Source: an uncultured Clostridia bacterium (GTDB taxonomy: Bacteria > Bacillota > Clostridia > Oscillospirales > Acutalibacteraceae). From it: a stretch of 8,783 nucleotides of DNA. The stretch lies in contig CALWKP010000084.1 in the NCBI GenBank assembly GCA_944381295.1, forward strand, positions 1 through 8,783. The letters are read 5' to 3'. The translations under genes were made by a program, and so were the position numbers. The notes beneath the pieces are model-generated. The model saw only the letters and a list, made by a program, of their open reading frames with translations. It had not been told where the DNA came from and did no database searches. Numbering within the stretch: position 1 is the first letter of the stretch; each line of letters begins with the position of its first letter. Of the stretch, positions 1 through 6,406 are shown in pieces.

Positions 1-2401
1 TCTTATGCTTTGCCATATGCTTTGCCACATATTCTTTGATCTCTTCTTCGGTTGCATTCTCTCCGTCTTTAAGGATGACGCACGCCATGATCTCGTGTCC
101 GTAATCTTTATCTGGTACCCCGATCACCTGGACATCCGATACCTTTGGATGTGTGTAGATAAAGTCTTCGATCTCTTTCGGGTAAATATTTTCCCCACCC
201 CGGATAATCATATCTTTAATTCGTCCGGTGATCCGGTAGTTCCCGTTTTCATCCCGACGGGCCATATCTCCGGTATGCAGCCAACCATCCTTGTCGATTG
301 CTGCTGCTGTTGCTTCCGGCATCTTATAATAGCCCTTCATAATGTTGTAGCCTCTCGCCACAAACTCTCCGTCTACGCCATCCGGCAGGTCTTCTCCGGT
401 TTCTGGGTCTACAATCTTACATTCTACCCCGAAAATATTGCTGCCCACTGTCGCAACGCGCGTCTCGATCGAATCTGTCGTCTTACTCATCGTACAGGCC
501 GGAGAAGCTTCTGTCTGTCCATAAGTGATGCAGATTTCATCCATGTGCATCTTGCGGATAACATCTTCCATCACCTTGATCGGGCACGGGCTCCCCGCCA
601 TGATACCAGTACGCATATGCGAAAAATCGGTCTTTTCAAAATCTTCATGCCCCAACATCGCAATAAACATTGTCGGCACCCCGTGGAACGCCGTGATCTT
701 TTCCTGTGTGATACACGCCAAGCCCTTCCGCGGTGAGAACGCCGTAATCGGGCACAGCGTCGTACCATGGGTCATGGAAGCCGTCATCGCCAACACCATT
801 CCAAAGCAATGGAACATCGGCACCTGAATCATCAAACGGTCTGCTGTGGACAAATCCATGCAATCCCCGATTGCTTTCCCATTATTGACCACATTATAAT
901 GTGTCAGCATGACACCTTTCGGGAATCCGGTCGTCCCGGATGTATACTGCATATTGCAAACATGATCTTTACTGATTGCTGCGGCACGACGGTAAACTTC
1001 CTCTACCGGGACCCTCTGCGACAGTTCCATCGCTTCTTCCCAGGTATGGCATCCCGCTTTCTCAAATCCACAGGTCACGATATTTCTCAGGAACGGCAAA
1101 CGTTTTAAGAACAACGGCCGCGACTTATCAGCTGTTTCCAATTCCGGGCAAAGTTCTCCAATAATTTCGGAATAGTCCGAATCTTTGTATCCCTTTGTCA
1201 TGACCAGTGTATGGGTATCCGACTGGCGCAACAGATACTCCGCTTCGTGAATTTTATACGCAGTATTTACTGTAACAAGTACTGCTCCAATTTTTGTCGT
1301 CGCCCAGAACGTGATGAACCACTGAGGAATATTCGTTGCCCAAATGGCCACATGGTCCCCCGGCTTGACCCCCATGGCAATCAGCGAACGTGCAAAAGTA
1401 TCCACGTCATCCCGGAACTCACTGTAAGTACGTTCATAATCCAATTCCGTATATTTGAAGGCTGTCTGATCCGGAAATTCTTCTACCATACGGTCCAAAA
1501 CCTGTGGGAAGGTCAGGTCGATCAGGTGTTCCTTCGGCCAAACGTACTTTCCGGTTCCCCGGGCATTATCGTACAGTCTTCCCCGATGGCTCGTATCCCC
1601 CATATACCTGCTCATATAATGGATAAAATGTGGGAATACAATCCCGGCATTTTCCAAATCCGGAGCATAATTGCGCACCCATTCCAGAGAGATATATCCT
1701 TCATAATTGATCGACTGAAGCGCACGGAAAGCATTCTCAAATGGGATATCTCCTTCCCCCATCAGTTGATAGGAGACTTTCCCGTCCTTCATGACGGAAT
1801 CCTTGACATGCACATATTTGACATAAGCTCCCAGGTTCCGGATGGTTTCTTCCGGCTGCTCCCCATGGAACCGGTAGGGATGATGCAAATCCCACAAAGC
1901 GGCGACATTATCACTCTCAATGCGGTCCAACAACGCTTTTAACCGCTGTGTATCCGCATAAACCCCATTGGTCTCTACCAACAAGGTGACTTGATTCTTT
2001 TCCGCATACGGCACCAGCTCTTTTAGAGACTCCAGCACGACTTCTTCATCAATCTCGCCGTCTGCTTCCGCATGTTCATCCCCTAAGATACGGATATACT
2101 GTGTCCCTAGCTGCTTTGCCAAATCTATGTATTCTTTCAATTCTGCTAAGGTTTCTTCTTTCTTCTCCGCATATTTTAAACTGCATCCCGACGACAGGCA
2201 GGGGATCTCCAGATGCAGCTTTTTTAAATTGGCTACCGTAGCGCCAATATTCTCCGCCCGGAACGGTTTTGCATGAACCGAAAAACTTTCACAATCGATT
2301 CCCCTCATTTCAATCCCCTGAAATCCAAGGTCCTTGGCCATGGAATAAATATCCGACCATTCAAAATCAGGACATCCTACCGTTGAAAACGCAAGCTTCA
2401 T
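1..2401 (-). CDS. TIM-barrel (sugar phosphate isomerase/epimerase-like) fused to acyl-CoA synthetase, 3' end cut by window
   Basis: Translating the minus strand from ATG at 2401-2399 gives 800 uninterrupted codons to the window edge, with no stop or frameshift. Residues 1 to about 255 resemble the xylose-isomerase-like TIM barrel (AP_endonuc_2) family. A Glu-Asp-His-Glu metal site is visible as E143 (LLVETNG), D171 (ALWDLHH), H198 (YVHVKDS) and E240 (YISLEW). After a linker of about 30 residues, residues from about 287 form an ANL-superfamily acyl-CoA synthetase resembling YngI/ACSF2. Its motifs are the P-loop YTSGTTGFPKG (486-496), YGQTE (627-631), WLHTGD (707-712) and GRIKD followed by the GGENIYPKEIE hinge (726-745). 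The C-terminal segment carrying the catalytic lysine, probably about 50 residues, lies outside the window. A purine-rich ribosome site (GGGGAAGGA) sits about 9 nt before the ATG. By family, the C-terminal half should adenylate a carboxylate and load it onto CoA, and the barrel should isomerise, epimerise or dehydrate a polyol or sugar derivative. The substrate is unknown. Confidence 0.9.
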   Translation of the reverse strand, partial: MKLAFSTVGCPDFEWSDIYSMAKDLGFQGIEMRGIDCESFSVHAKPFRAENIGATVANLKKLHLEIPCLSSGCSLKYAEKKEETLAELKEYIDLAKQLGTQYIRILGDEHAEADGEIDEEVVLESLKELVPYAEKNQVTLLVETNGVYADTQRLKALLDRIESDNVAALWDLHHPYRFHGEQPEETIRNLGAYVKYVHVKDSVMKDGKVSYQLMGEGDIPFENAFRALQSINYEGYISLEWVRNYAPDLENAGIVFPHFIHYMSRYMGDTSHRGRLYDNARGTGKYVWPKEHLIDLTFPQVLDRMVEEFPDQTAFKYTELDYERTYSEFRDDVDTFARSLIAMGVKPGDHVAIWATNIPQWFITFWATTKIGAVLVTVNTAYKIHEAEYLLRQSDTHTLVMTKGYKDSDYSEIIGELCPELETADKSRPLFLKRLPFLRNIVTCGFEKAGCHTWEEAMELSQRVPVEEVYRRAAAISKDHVCNMQYTSGTTGFPKGVMLTHYNVVNNGKAIGDCMDLSTADRLMIQVPMFHCFGMVLAMTASMTHGTTLCPITAFSPRKGLACITQEKITAFHGVPTMFIAMLGHEDFEKTDFSHMRTGIMAGSPCPIKVMEDVIRKMHMDEICITYGQTEASPACTMSKTTDSIETRVATVGSNIFGVECKIVDPETGEDLPDGVDGEFVARGYNIMKGYYKMPEATAAAIDKDGWLHTGDMARRDENGNYRITGRIKDMIIRGGENIYPKEIEDFIYTHPKVSDVQVIGVPDKDYGHEIMACVILKDGENATEEEIKEYVAKHMAKHK

Positions 2402-2443
2402 AACCAGAAATTCCTTCCCCTCATATGATGTTCTTCCTTTTCT

Positions 2444-2473
2444 ATCATGAAAAAGGCTTTCGTCCTCTTGCAA
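2444..2473 (-). promoter_or_regulatory. Weak candidate promoter for the fusion gene
   Basis: Read on the minus strand, TTGCAA (2473-2468) and CATGAT (2449-2444) are separated by 18 nt and lie 43-72 nt before the ATG at 2401. Each hexamer matches the sigma-A consensus at only four of six positions. The placement fits the gene, but the call is weak. Read-through from the upstream DHH gene is the alternative. Confidence 0.25.
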
Positions 2474-2491
2474 AACAAGGACAAAAGCAGA

Positions 2492-2553
2492 GGATACTCC
2501 TTTGGAGACTATACCGGCGGACAGGGGCTGTTTCCTCATTTCCCCTGTCCGCC
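2492..2553 (-). terminator. Two abutting hairpins between the DHH gene and the fusion gene
   Basis: A perfect 12-bp stem pairs GGCGGACAGGGG (2516-2527) with CCCCTGTCCGCC (2542-2553) around a 14-nt loop. Directly beside it, 2492-2515 forms a second, bulged hairpin (GGATACTCC with GGAGacTATaCC, TTT loop). In the minus direction the order is DHH stop, 12-bp hairpin, bulged hairpin, then a T-rich stretch (TCTGCTTTTGTCC). This could terminate or attenuate the DHH transcript before the fusion gene. The U-tract is broken, so it is not a textbook terminator; a leader or regulatory structure is also possible. Confidence 0.4.
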
Positions 2554-2614
2554 ATTATTTTGCAATGTACTGCGCTAAAGCTTTTTTTATCTTATCAAAT
2601 CCATCCTATCCTTG

Positions 2615-3640
2615 TCAACTGTTTTCTCTGTCCTCCACGGGTTCTTCCCCATCCTCCGGAAGTTCCTGTGCAATTTCTGCCAGCGTATTTAAAAATAAAT
2701 CTCGAATCGTTTCCCGCGGATACATTCCTAATTTTTCCGCCTGGTCCGGCTCGATCAATCCTCCCGCCATATAAGGATGACCTCCTGCGCTGCCATATCC
2801 GTCTAACGCTTTTTTCACCCACGCCCCGGCATCTACCCCATTGAGTTCCGACCTGACCGAAAACTTGATCCCATCTCTACGGATACTGTATACAACCGCC
2901 AGATCGATCTCCTCCAGCGAGAGGAAAAAGTCCGATATCATTGCTATGATATCATTCGAACAGGGGAACTCTACTTCTGTAATCCCCACCCGCTCATATA
3001 TCTGAAGATTTTCAATAGCGCTCGCATACGCTTTCAAATCATCAATGGCAATCCCGCCAACCTGAAATTTCCGCAACAGTTCACCATTCGCCAACCGGTT
3101 TAAAAACCGAAACATATCAATATCCAGATCCGATACCCCACGGGTAAACTGGCGGGTATCCACCTGGATTCCGTAAAGCAACGCACTCGCTGTATTTTCA
3201 TCCGGCTCGATCCCTAAATCCCGGAAATATTCCGCTACAATCGCACAGCACGACCCTACTGCACGGATATCCTGATAGGCATAGTGCCCTTCTACTGTCA
3301 CTGGATGATGGTCAATACACGCGACTGTCTCTACCGGAACAAACCGGATATTTCCATTGCCTCTCTGTCCATCCACACAGATCAGCACTGCATTTTCTTC
3401 TGGAAGATTCATCCTTCTAAGCGGCGTTACGCGGATTTGAAACACTTCTGTCATTTTTTTACACGCACGTTTGTCCAATTTCCCGTCATAACAGAGCGTG
3501 GTGTGAATCTCAAAGCATTCCAGCAAACGGCTGATCCCATAACCCGCCGCCAACGCATCCGGATCTGGGAAATTATGCGTCTGTACATAGACAGGCCGCC
3601 CTTGGCACAACTGTATCAATTTCCCAATACCATCCTTCAC
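2615..3640 (-). CDS. DHH/DHHA1 family phosphoesterase (NrnA/RecJ-like)
   Basis: This 341-residue protein carries the DHH superfamily motifs in order: motif I HNFPDPDA (H22, D26, D28), motif II with D90 (LICVDGQ), motif III DHH (D110-H111-H112), motif IV with D161 (GIQVDTRQF), and the C-terminal DHHA1 substrate-binding motif GSAGGHPYMAGG (283-294). Family members are Mn2+-dependent cytoplasmic phosphodiesterases. NrnA-type proteins (about 310-320 residues) degrade nanoRNAs, pAp or linear cyclic-dinucleotide products. The sequence does not decide among these substrates. The C-terminus after about residue 325 is an acidic, probably disordered tail. The start codon is GTG (3640-3638), chosen because GAGGTGAT (3652-3645) lies 6 nt upstream at good spacing. 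It is transcribed toward the fusion gene with a 213-nt gap containing hairpins, so co-transcription is uncertain. Confidence 0.9.
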   Translation of the reverse strand: MKDGIGKLIQLCQGRPVYVQTHNFPDPDALAAGYGISRLLECFEIHTTLCYDGKLDKRACKKMTEVFQIRVTPLRRMNLPEENAVLICVDGQRGNGNIRFVPVETVACIDHHPVTVEGHYAYQDIRAVGSCCAIVAEYFRDLGIEPDENTASALLYGIQVDTRQFTRGVSDLDIDMFRFLNRLANGELLRKFQVGGIAIDDLKAYASAIENLQIYERVGITEVEFPCSNDIIAMISDFFLSLEEIDLAVVYSIRRDGIKFSVRSELNGVDAGAWVKKALDGYGSAGGHPYMAGGLIEPDQAEKLGMYPRETIRDLFLNTLAEIAQELPEDGEEPVEDRENS

Positions 3641-3721
3641 TCAGATCACCTCAAAAAGCCTATTTTCATCCGCCAGCAACAACAAAATCTTTTTTCCTGC
3701 TGGCTGTTTCCAGTTTTTTAT

Positions 3722-3732
3722 AGTATAATACT
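3722..3732. promoter_or_regulatory. Symmetric -10 element shared by divergent genes
   Basis: The 11-bp palindrome AGTATAATACT contains a perfect TATAAT on the plus strand (3724-3729) and TATTAT (3730-3725) or TATACT on the minus strand. It lies between the GTG-start DHH gene (minus) and the DUF308 gene (plus), about 85 nt from each start. No good -35 hexamer was found at 16-18 nt on either side, so promoter function is inferred from the -10 and position alone. Confidence 0.4.
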
Positions 3733-3814
3733 CTAAGATATTGGGGACTTATCATCCTGGAACTTTTTATCCGGACATGCTTTGCTGTCCCCTTGCAATT
3801 ATGGAGGAATTTTT

Positions 3815-4348
3815 ATGATTCAGTTCTTTTGGGCCCGCAATTCATCCATCTGGCTGGCCGCCATCTATTTGATCGCCGGTATTATCCTTTTGGTATATCC
3901 TGAAGTATCCGGTACCGTTTTTTGTTGGGGGCTCGGTATTGTTCTCCTTCTTTATGCACTCACCCATCTCTGGCGATTTTTCCAGGCACGCCGCAGCAAC
4001 TGCTCTGCCGGAAATGAAATCGTGATCGGCGGCCTTTTTGCGGTCCTCGCCGTTTTATGCCTGATCTTCCCCCAAAACGTCCTGTCACTTCTTCCGCTCT
4101 CCCTGGGTATCTTACTTCTTTTGGACGGCCTTGGCAAAATCCCCATGGTCCTGAACGTTTTCCAGGAAAAACTTCCTTATCCTTGGCTATTCCTGCTCTC
4201 ATCGCTGATCCCTCTCATCTTGGGGATCATCCTTATCATCAACCCGTTCGGCGTTGTCACGATCACCATCATGTTCTTTGGGGCAAGCCTAATGGTTGAC
4301 GGTATCTTCGAACTGATCAGCGTATTATTTTCTATAAAAAAGCAGTAA
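3815..4348 (+). CDS. HdeD-like DUF308 integral membrane protein
   Basis: A 177-residue, strongly hydrophobic protein with about six membrane segments (roughly 11-28, 32-54, 67-85, 88-106, 122-143, 145-172). It shows three internal copies of the DUF308 pattern. Each is a helix ending in a Pro-containing turn (AGIILLVYPE, VLAVLCLIFPQ, LGIILIINPF) followed by a Gly-rich helix (GLGIVLLLYAL, SLGILLLLDGL, FGASLMVDGI). HdeD of E. coli, the namesake, is linked to acid resistance; most Gram-positive members have no known role. ATG at 3815 is chosen because GGAGG (3803-3807) lies 7 nt upstream. A longer frame back to a TTG at 3782 would put that ribosome site inside the coding region and lacks its own. 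The gene stands alone on the plus strand and ends before the inverted repeat at 4435. Confidence 0.85.
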   Translation: MIQFFWARNSSIWLAAIYLIAGIILLVYPEVSGTVFCWGLGIVLLLYALTHLWRFFQARRSNCSAGNEIVIGGLFAVLAVLCLIFPQNVLSLLPLSLGILLLLDGLGKIPMVLNVFQEKLPYPWLFLLSSLIPLILGIILIINPFGVVTITIMFFGASLMVDGIFELISVLFSIKKQ

Positions 4349-4434
4349 TGCGTAATTTTCTTTTATTGTATCATATTTTTTCCATTTCCGCTCCCTTTTT
4401 TCCAATATTTCTTAAAAAACATCAAAGTACAGAT

Positions 4435-4466
4435 TAAGACCGGTGTAAATCTTTACACCGGTCTTA
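4435..4466. terminator. Bidirectional terminator between convergent genes
   Basis: A perfect 15-bp inverted repeat, TAAGACCGGTGTAAA (4435-4449) and TTTACACCGGTCTTA (4452-4466), with a 2-nt centre (in practice a loop of 4 or more). It lies between the DUF308 gene (plus, ends 4348) and the SDR gene (minus, ends 4622), as expected for a shared terminator. The plus side is followed by a U-rich but interrupted tract (TCTATTTC). The minus side is followed only further on by a T-run. Confidence 0.7.
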
Positions 4467-4488
4467 TCTATTTCATACAAATTGGCAT

Positions 4489-4611
4489 TCAAGGCAGAAA
4501 TTCGAAATACTTAACGTCCTTGTAGGAACGATTGCAAAAGTCTTTCCTGGGGTTGTGTGACAGCCGGACTCCTACGCGATCTTTTCCGGAATAAATCTCT
4601 TCGTCTGGCAT
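4489..4611 (-). CDS. Possible small ORF (40 residues) downstream of the SDR gene
   Basis: The minus strand reads ATG (4611-4609) to TGA (4491-4489), 40 residues beginning MPDEEIYSGKDRVG and ending KYFEFLP, rich in charged and aromatic residues. It begins 10 nt after the SDR stop and ends 22 nt before the bidirectional terminator, so it would lie within the same transcript. Against it, the only purine-rich stretch (GAGAGG) is 1 nt from the ATG, too close for normal initiation, and I recognise no family. The DNA also holds short inverted repeats (for example CGTCCT/AGGAACG, 4515-4530). It may be a noncoding 3' element or degenerate repeat rather than a gene. Confidence 0.25.
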   Translation of the reverse strand: MPDEEIYSGKDRVGVRLSHNPRKDFCNRSYKDVKYFEFLP

Positions 4612-4621
4612 GCCTCTCAAC

Positions 4622-5647
4622 TCAGCCTAACCGATACAGTTCCATCCCGCGGCGGTAACAGGCGATAACCCGATCGCACCATGCGTCAAATTCCGGGTCA
4701 GCCTTCTGATATTCCGGATGTTCCAACAGGAATTCCACGCTTTTCCCGATTCCTTCCTTAATCGGCGTTGTGCAGACAAATTCCGGCACTACCTTCTTGA
4801 CCTTGCTATTATCAAACATCGCTACATAGGATTTATCTCCCCACAAAGATCCTTTGAAGCCAAATCCATAGTCATCGCACGCCATCAGAAATTCTGTTGG
4901 AATATGAACGATTTCTGTCTGTACTCCTAATTTCTCCCCAATCATCTCATACAGCGCATTCCACGTAATCGCTTCGTCCGACGTGATATGAAAAGCTTCT
5001 TCTATCGCTAACCGATTCCCCATTAAACCGACAAATGCTTTTGCAAAATCGGTATGATAGGTCAAAGTCCAGAGAGTCGTCCCATCTCCATGCACAATGA
5101 TAGGCTTCCCCTCCTGCATACGTTTCAATACCTGCCACGCCCCCTGCTTTCCATGCACTGCCACAGGCATCCCTGTCGCTCCATAAGTATGAGACGGACG
5201 AATAATTGTATAAGGGAATCCTTCTTCCCTGCCAGCCCTCTCCAGTACTTCTTCACAGGCAATTTTATTTTGTGCATATGTGGAATAAGGATTATTGCGC
5301 ATACATCCCTCTGTAATCCATCCGCTGACCGGTGGCTTTTTATACACTGTCGCCGAACTGATAAACACATACTGCTTTGTTTTCCCACGGAATAACCGGA
5401 TATCCCGCTCAATCTGTTCCGGCGTATAGGCGACAAAATCTGCCACTACATCAAAATTCATCTCTTCCAGCAATTTTGCCACAGATTCTTCCTCATTGAC
5501 GTCTCCTGTCAGAATATGGCATCCCTCCGGCGCGAACCCTGTACGGTTCCCCCGATTCAGCAAAAACAAATCCCATCCTTTTTCTACCGCTAACCGCGAA
5601 CACGCCATACTGATTGTCCCGGTTCCTCCAATAAACAATGCTTTCAT
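4622..5647 (-). CDS. NAD(P)-dependent epimerase/dehydratase-like oxidoreductase (atypical extended SDR)
   Basis: A 341-residue extended short-chain dehydrogenase/reductase with an N-terminal Rossmann fold. The dinucleotide motif is GGTGTIS (7-13) and the second strand ends LLNRGNR (29-35). The Arg where NAD-specific enzymes often carry an acidic residue suggests NADP use, or a degenerate cofactor site. GDV (48-50), FISSATVY (95-102, catalytic Ser region) and YAQNK (Y124, K128) complete the SDR catalytic set. IIRPSHTYG (148-156) and the C-terminal half form the substrate lobe. Overall it resembles the CSP41/mRNA-binding-like group of NAD-dependent epimerases often found singly in Clostridia. 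Sugar-nucleotide substrates are typical of the family, but none is indicated by the neighbours. ATG 5647-5645 is supported by GGAAGGTG about 7 nt upstream and by a good promoter at 5680-5708. It is divergent from lemA. Confidence 0.85.
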   Translation of the reverse strand: MKALFIGGTGTISMACSRLAVEKGWDLFLLNRGNRTGFAPEGCHILTGDVNEEESVAKLLEEMNFDVVADFVAYTPEQIERDIRLFRGKTKQYVFISSATVYKKPPVSGWITEGCMRNNPYSTYAQNKIACEEVLERAGREEGFPYTIIRPSHTYGATGMPVAVHGKQGAWQVLKRMQEGKPIIVHGDGTTLWTLTYHTDFAKAFVGLMGNRLAIEEAFHITSDEAITWNALYEMIGEKLGVQTEIVHIPTEFLMACDDYGFGFKGSLWGDKSYVAMFDNSKVKKVVPEFVCTTPIKEGIGKSVEFLLEHPEYQKADPEFDAWCDRVIACYRRGMELYRLG

Positions 5648-5679
5648 TTTTCAACACCTTCCCAACAGATTCTTTTTTT

Positions 5680-5708
5680 AGTCTACCGCAAAATGATCTT
5701 TTTCTCAA
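5680..5708 (-). promoter_or_regulatory. Sigma-A-type promoter for the SDR gene
   Basis: Read on the minus strand, TTGAGA (5708-5703, five of six matches) and TAGACT (5685-5680, four of six) are separated by exactly 17 nt, 33 nt upstream of the ATG. The resulting leader is short and includes the GGAAGGTG ribosome site. Confidence 0.65.
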
Positions 5709-5740
5709 GAGCCTCTTCCCGGTGAATTTTTCCCCGTTTA

Positions 5741-5769
5741 TTGAAGCCTTGCCTCGGCTATGCTATAAT
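5741..5769 (+). promoter_or_regulatory. Strong extended -10 promoter for the lemA-TPM operon
   Basis: TTGAAG (5741-5746) and a perfect TATAAT (5764-5769) are separated by 17 nt, with TG one base before the -10 (TGC-TATAAT, an extended -10). Transcription would start near 5776, giving a leader of about 37 nt that ends in the AGGAGG site (5799-5804), 8 nt before the lemA ATG. The -35 lies only 32 nt from the -35 of the divergent SDR promoter. Confidence 0.8.
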
Positions 5770-5812
5770 GAATCATAATCATTTGTAATCTGATATTCAG
5801 GAGGAACTTACT

Positions 5813-6388
5813 ATGAAAAAACTCTCCGGTGGAGTCATTGCTCTTATCGTTGTATTGGTGATCGTTGTCGGCGCAGTTATCTGGGGCGTTAGTTCTTACA
5901 ACAATCTCGTTGCTCTTGAAGAAAATGTATCCGGACAAAGCGCCAATATTGATACACAACTTCAACGACGCAGCGATCTAATCCCAAATCTTGTCAACAC
6001 CGTGAAAGGCTATGCCGCACACGAAACTGAGATCATGACACAGATTTCGGAAGCACGTGCACAGCTTGCCGGAGCCGATACTATGGCTGAAAAAGCAGAA
6101 GCTAATGAACAGTTGAGTGGTGCTCTCGATAGGTTGCTTTTAATCGTTGAAAATTATCCTGATCTGAAAGCGGATTCTCAGTATACCGCCTTAATGGATG
6201 AACTTGCCGGTACGGAAAACCGAATCTCTGTTGCCCGTGGAGACTATAACGAAGCCGTCCAGGAATACAACCGTACAATCAAAACGTTTCCTTCTTCTAT
6301 TTTTGCCAATCTTTTCGGATTTGAACAGGCGGAATATTTTGAAGCTTCTGAGAGCAGTGAAACCCCTCCTGTCGTTGATTTTTCCTAA
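5813..6388 (+). CDS. lemA: LemA family membrane-anchored protein
   Basis: A 191-residue protein with a short cytoplasmic N-terminus, one membrane helix (about 7-26) and a helical-bundle LemA domain. Hallmark motifs are all present: YNNLVALEENV (29-39), QRRSDLIPNLVNTVKGYAAHE (51-71), ENYPDLKA (113-120), ENRISVARGDYNEAVQEYN (135-153) and the FPSSIFA segment (159-165). Length and order match typical LemA proteins (about 185-200 residues). The acidic tail EASESSETPPVVDFS is more variable. LemA proteins are membrane-anchored and often encoded beside TPM-domain or M48 peptidase genes; their biochemical role is unsettled. The ATG is supported by AGGAGG 8 nt upstream and a strong promoter. The downstream TPM gene begins about 18 nt after the stop, indicating one operon. 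Confidence 0.95.
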   Translation: MKKLSGGVIALIVVLVIVVGAVIWGVSSYNNLVALEENVSGQSANIDTQLQRRSDLIPNLVNTVKGYAAHETEIMTQISEARAQLAGADTMAEKAEANEQLSGALDRLLLIVENYPDLKADSQYTALMDELAGTENRISVARGDYNEAVQEYNRTIKTFPSSIFANLFGFEQAEYFEASESSETPPVVDFS

Positions 6389-6406
6389 TCGTCTAAAGGG
6401 GATTTG

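Noticed and set aside
5..28. Near-tandem 12-bp repeat (ATGCTTTGCCAT-like)
   Set aside because: It encodes the KHMAKH segment of the acyl-CoA synthetase C-terminus, so coding explains it; two copies do not make a repeat array.
5..1942. Long plus-strand open frames (5-736, 767-1108, 1211-1942)
   Set aside because: They lie antisense to the continuous 800-codon minus-strand fusion gene, which has clear family motifs. Their translations are His/Cys/Arg-rich with no domain, as expected of antisense shadow frames.
3673..3703. CCAGCA/TGCTGG inverted repeat upstream of the DHH gene
   Set aside because: Only 6 bp with a 19-nt loop in A/T-rich DNA, with no T-run and no gene ending there; compatible with chance.
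3782..3814. Upstream TTG extension of the DUF308 gene
   Set aside because: It would bury the GGAGG site at 3803-3807 inside the coding sequence and has no ribosome site of its own; ATG 3815 is at ideal spacing.
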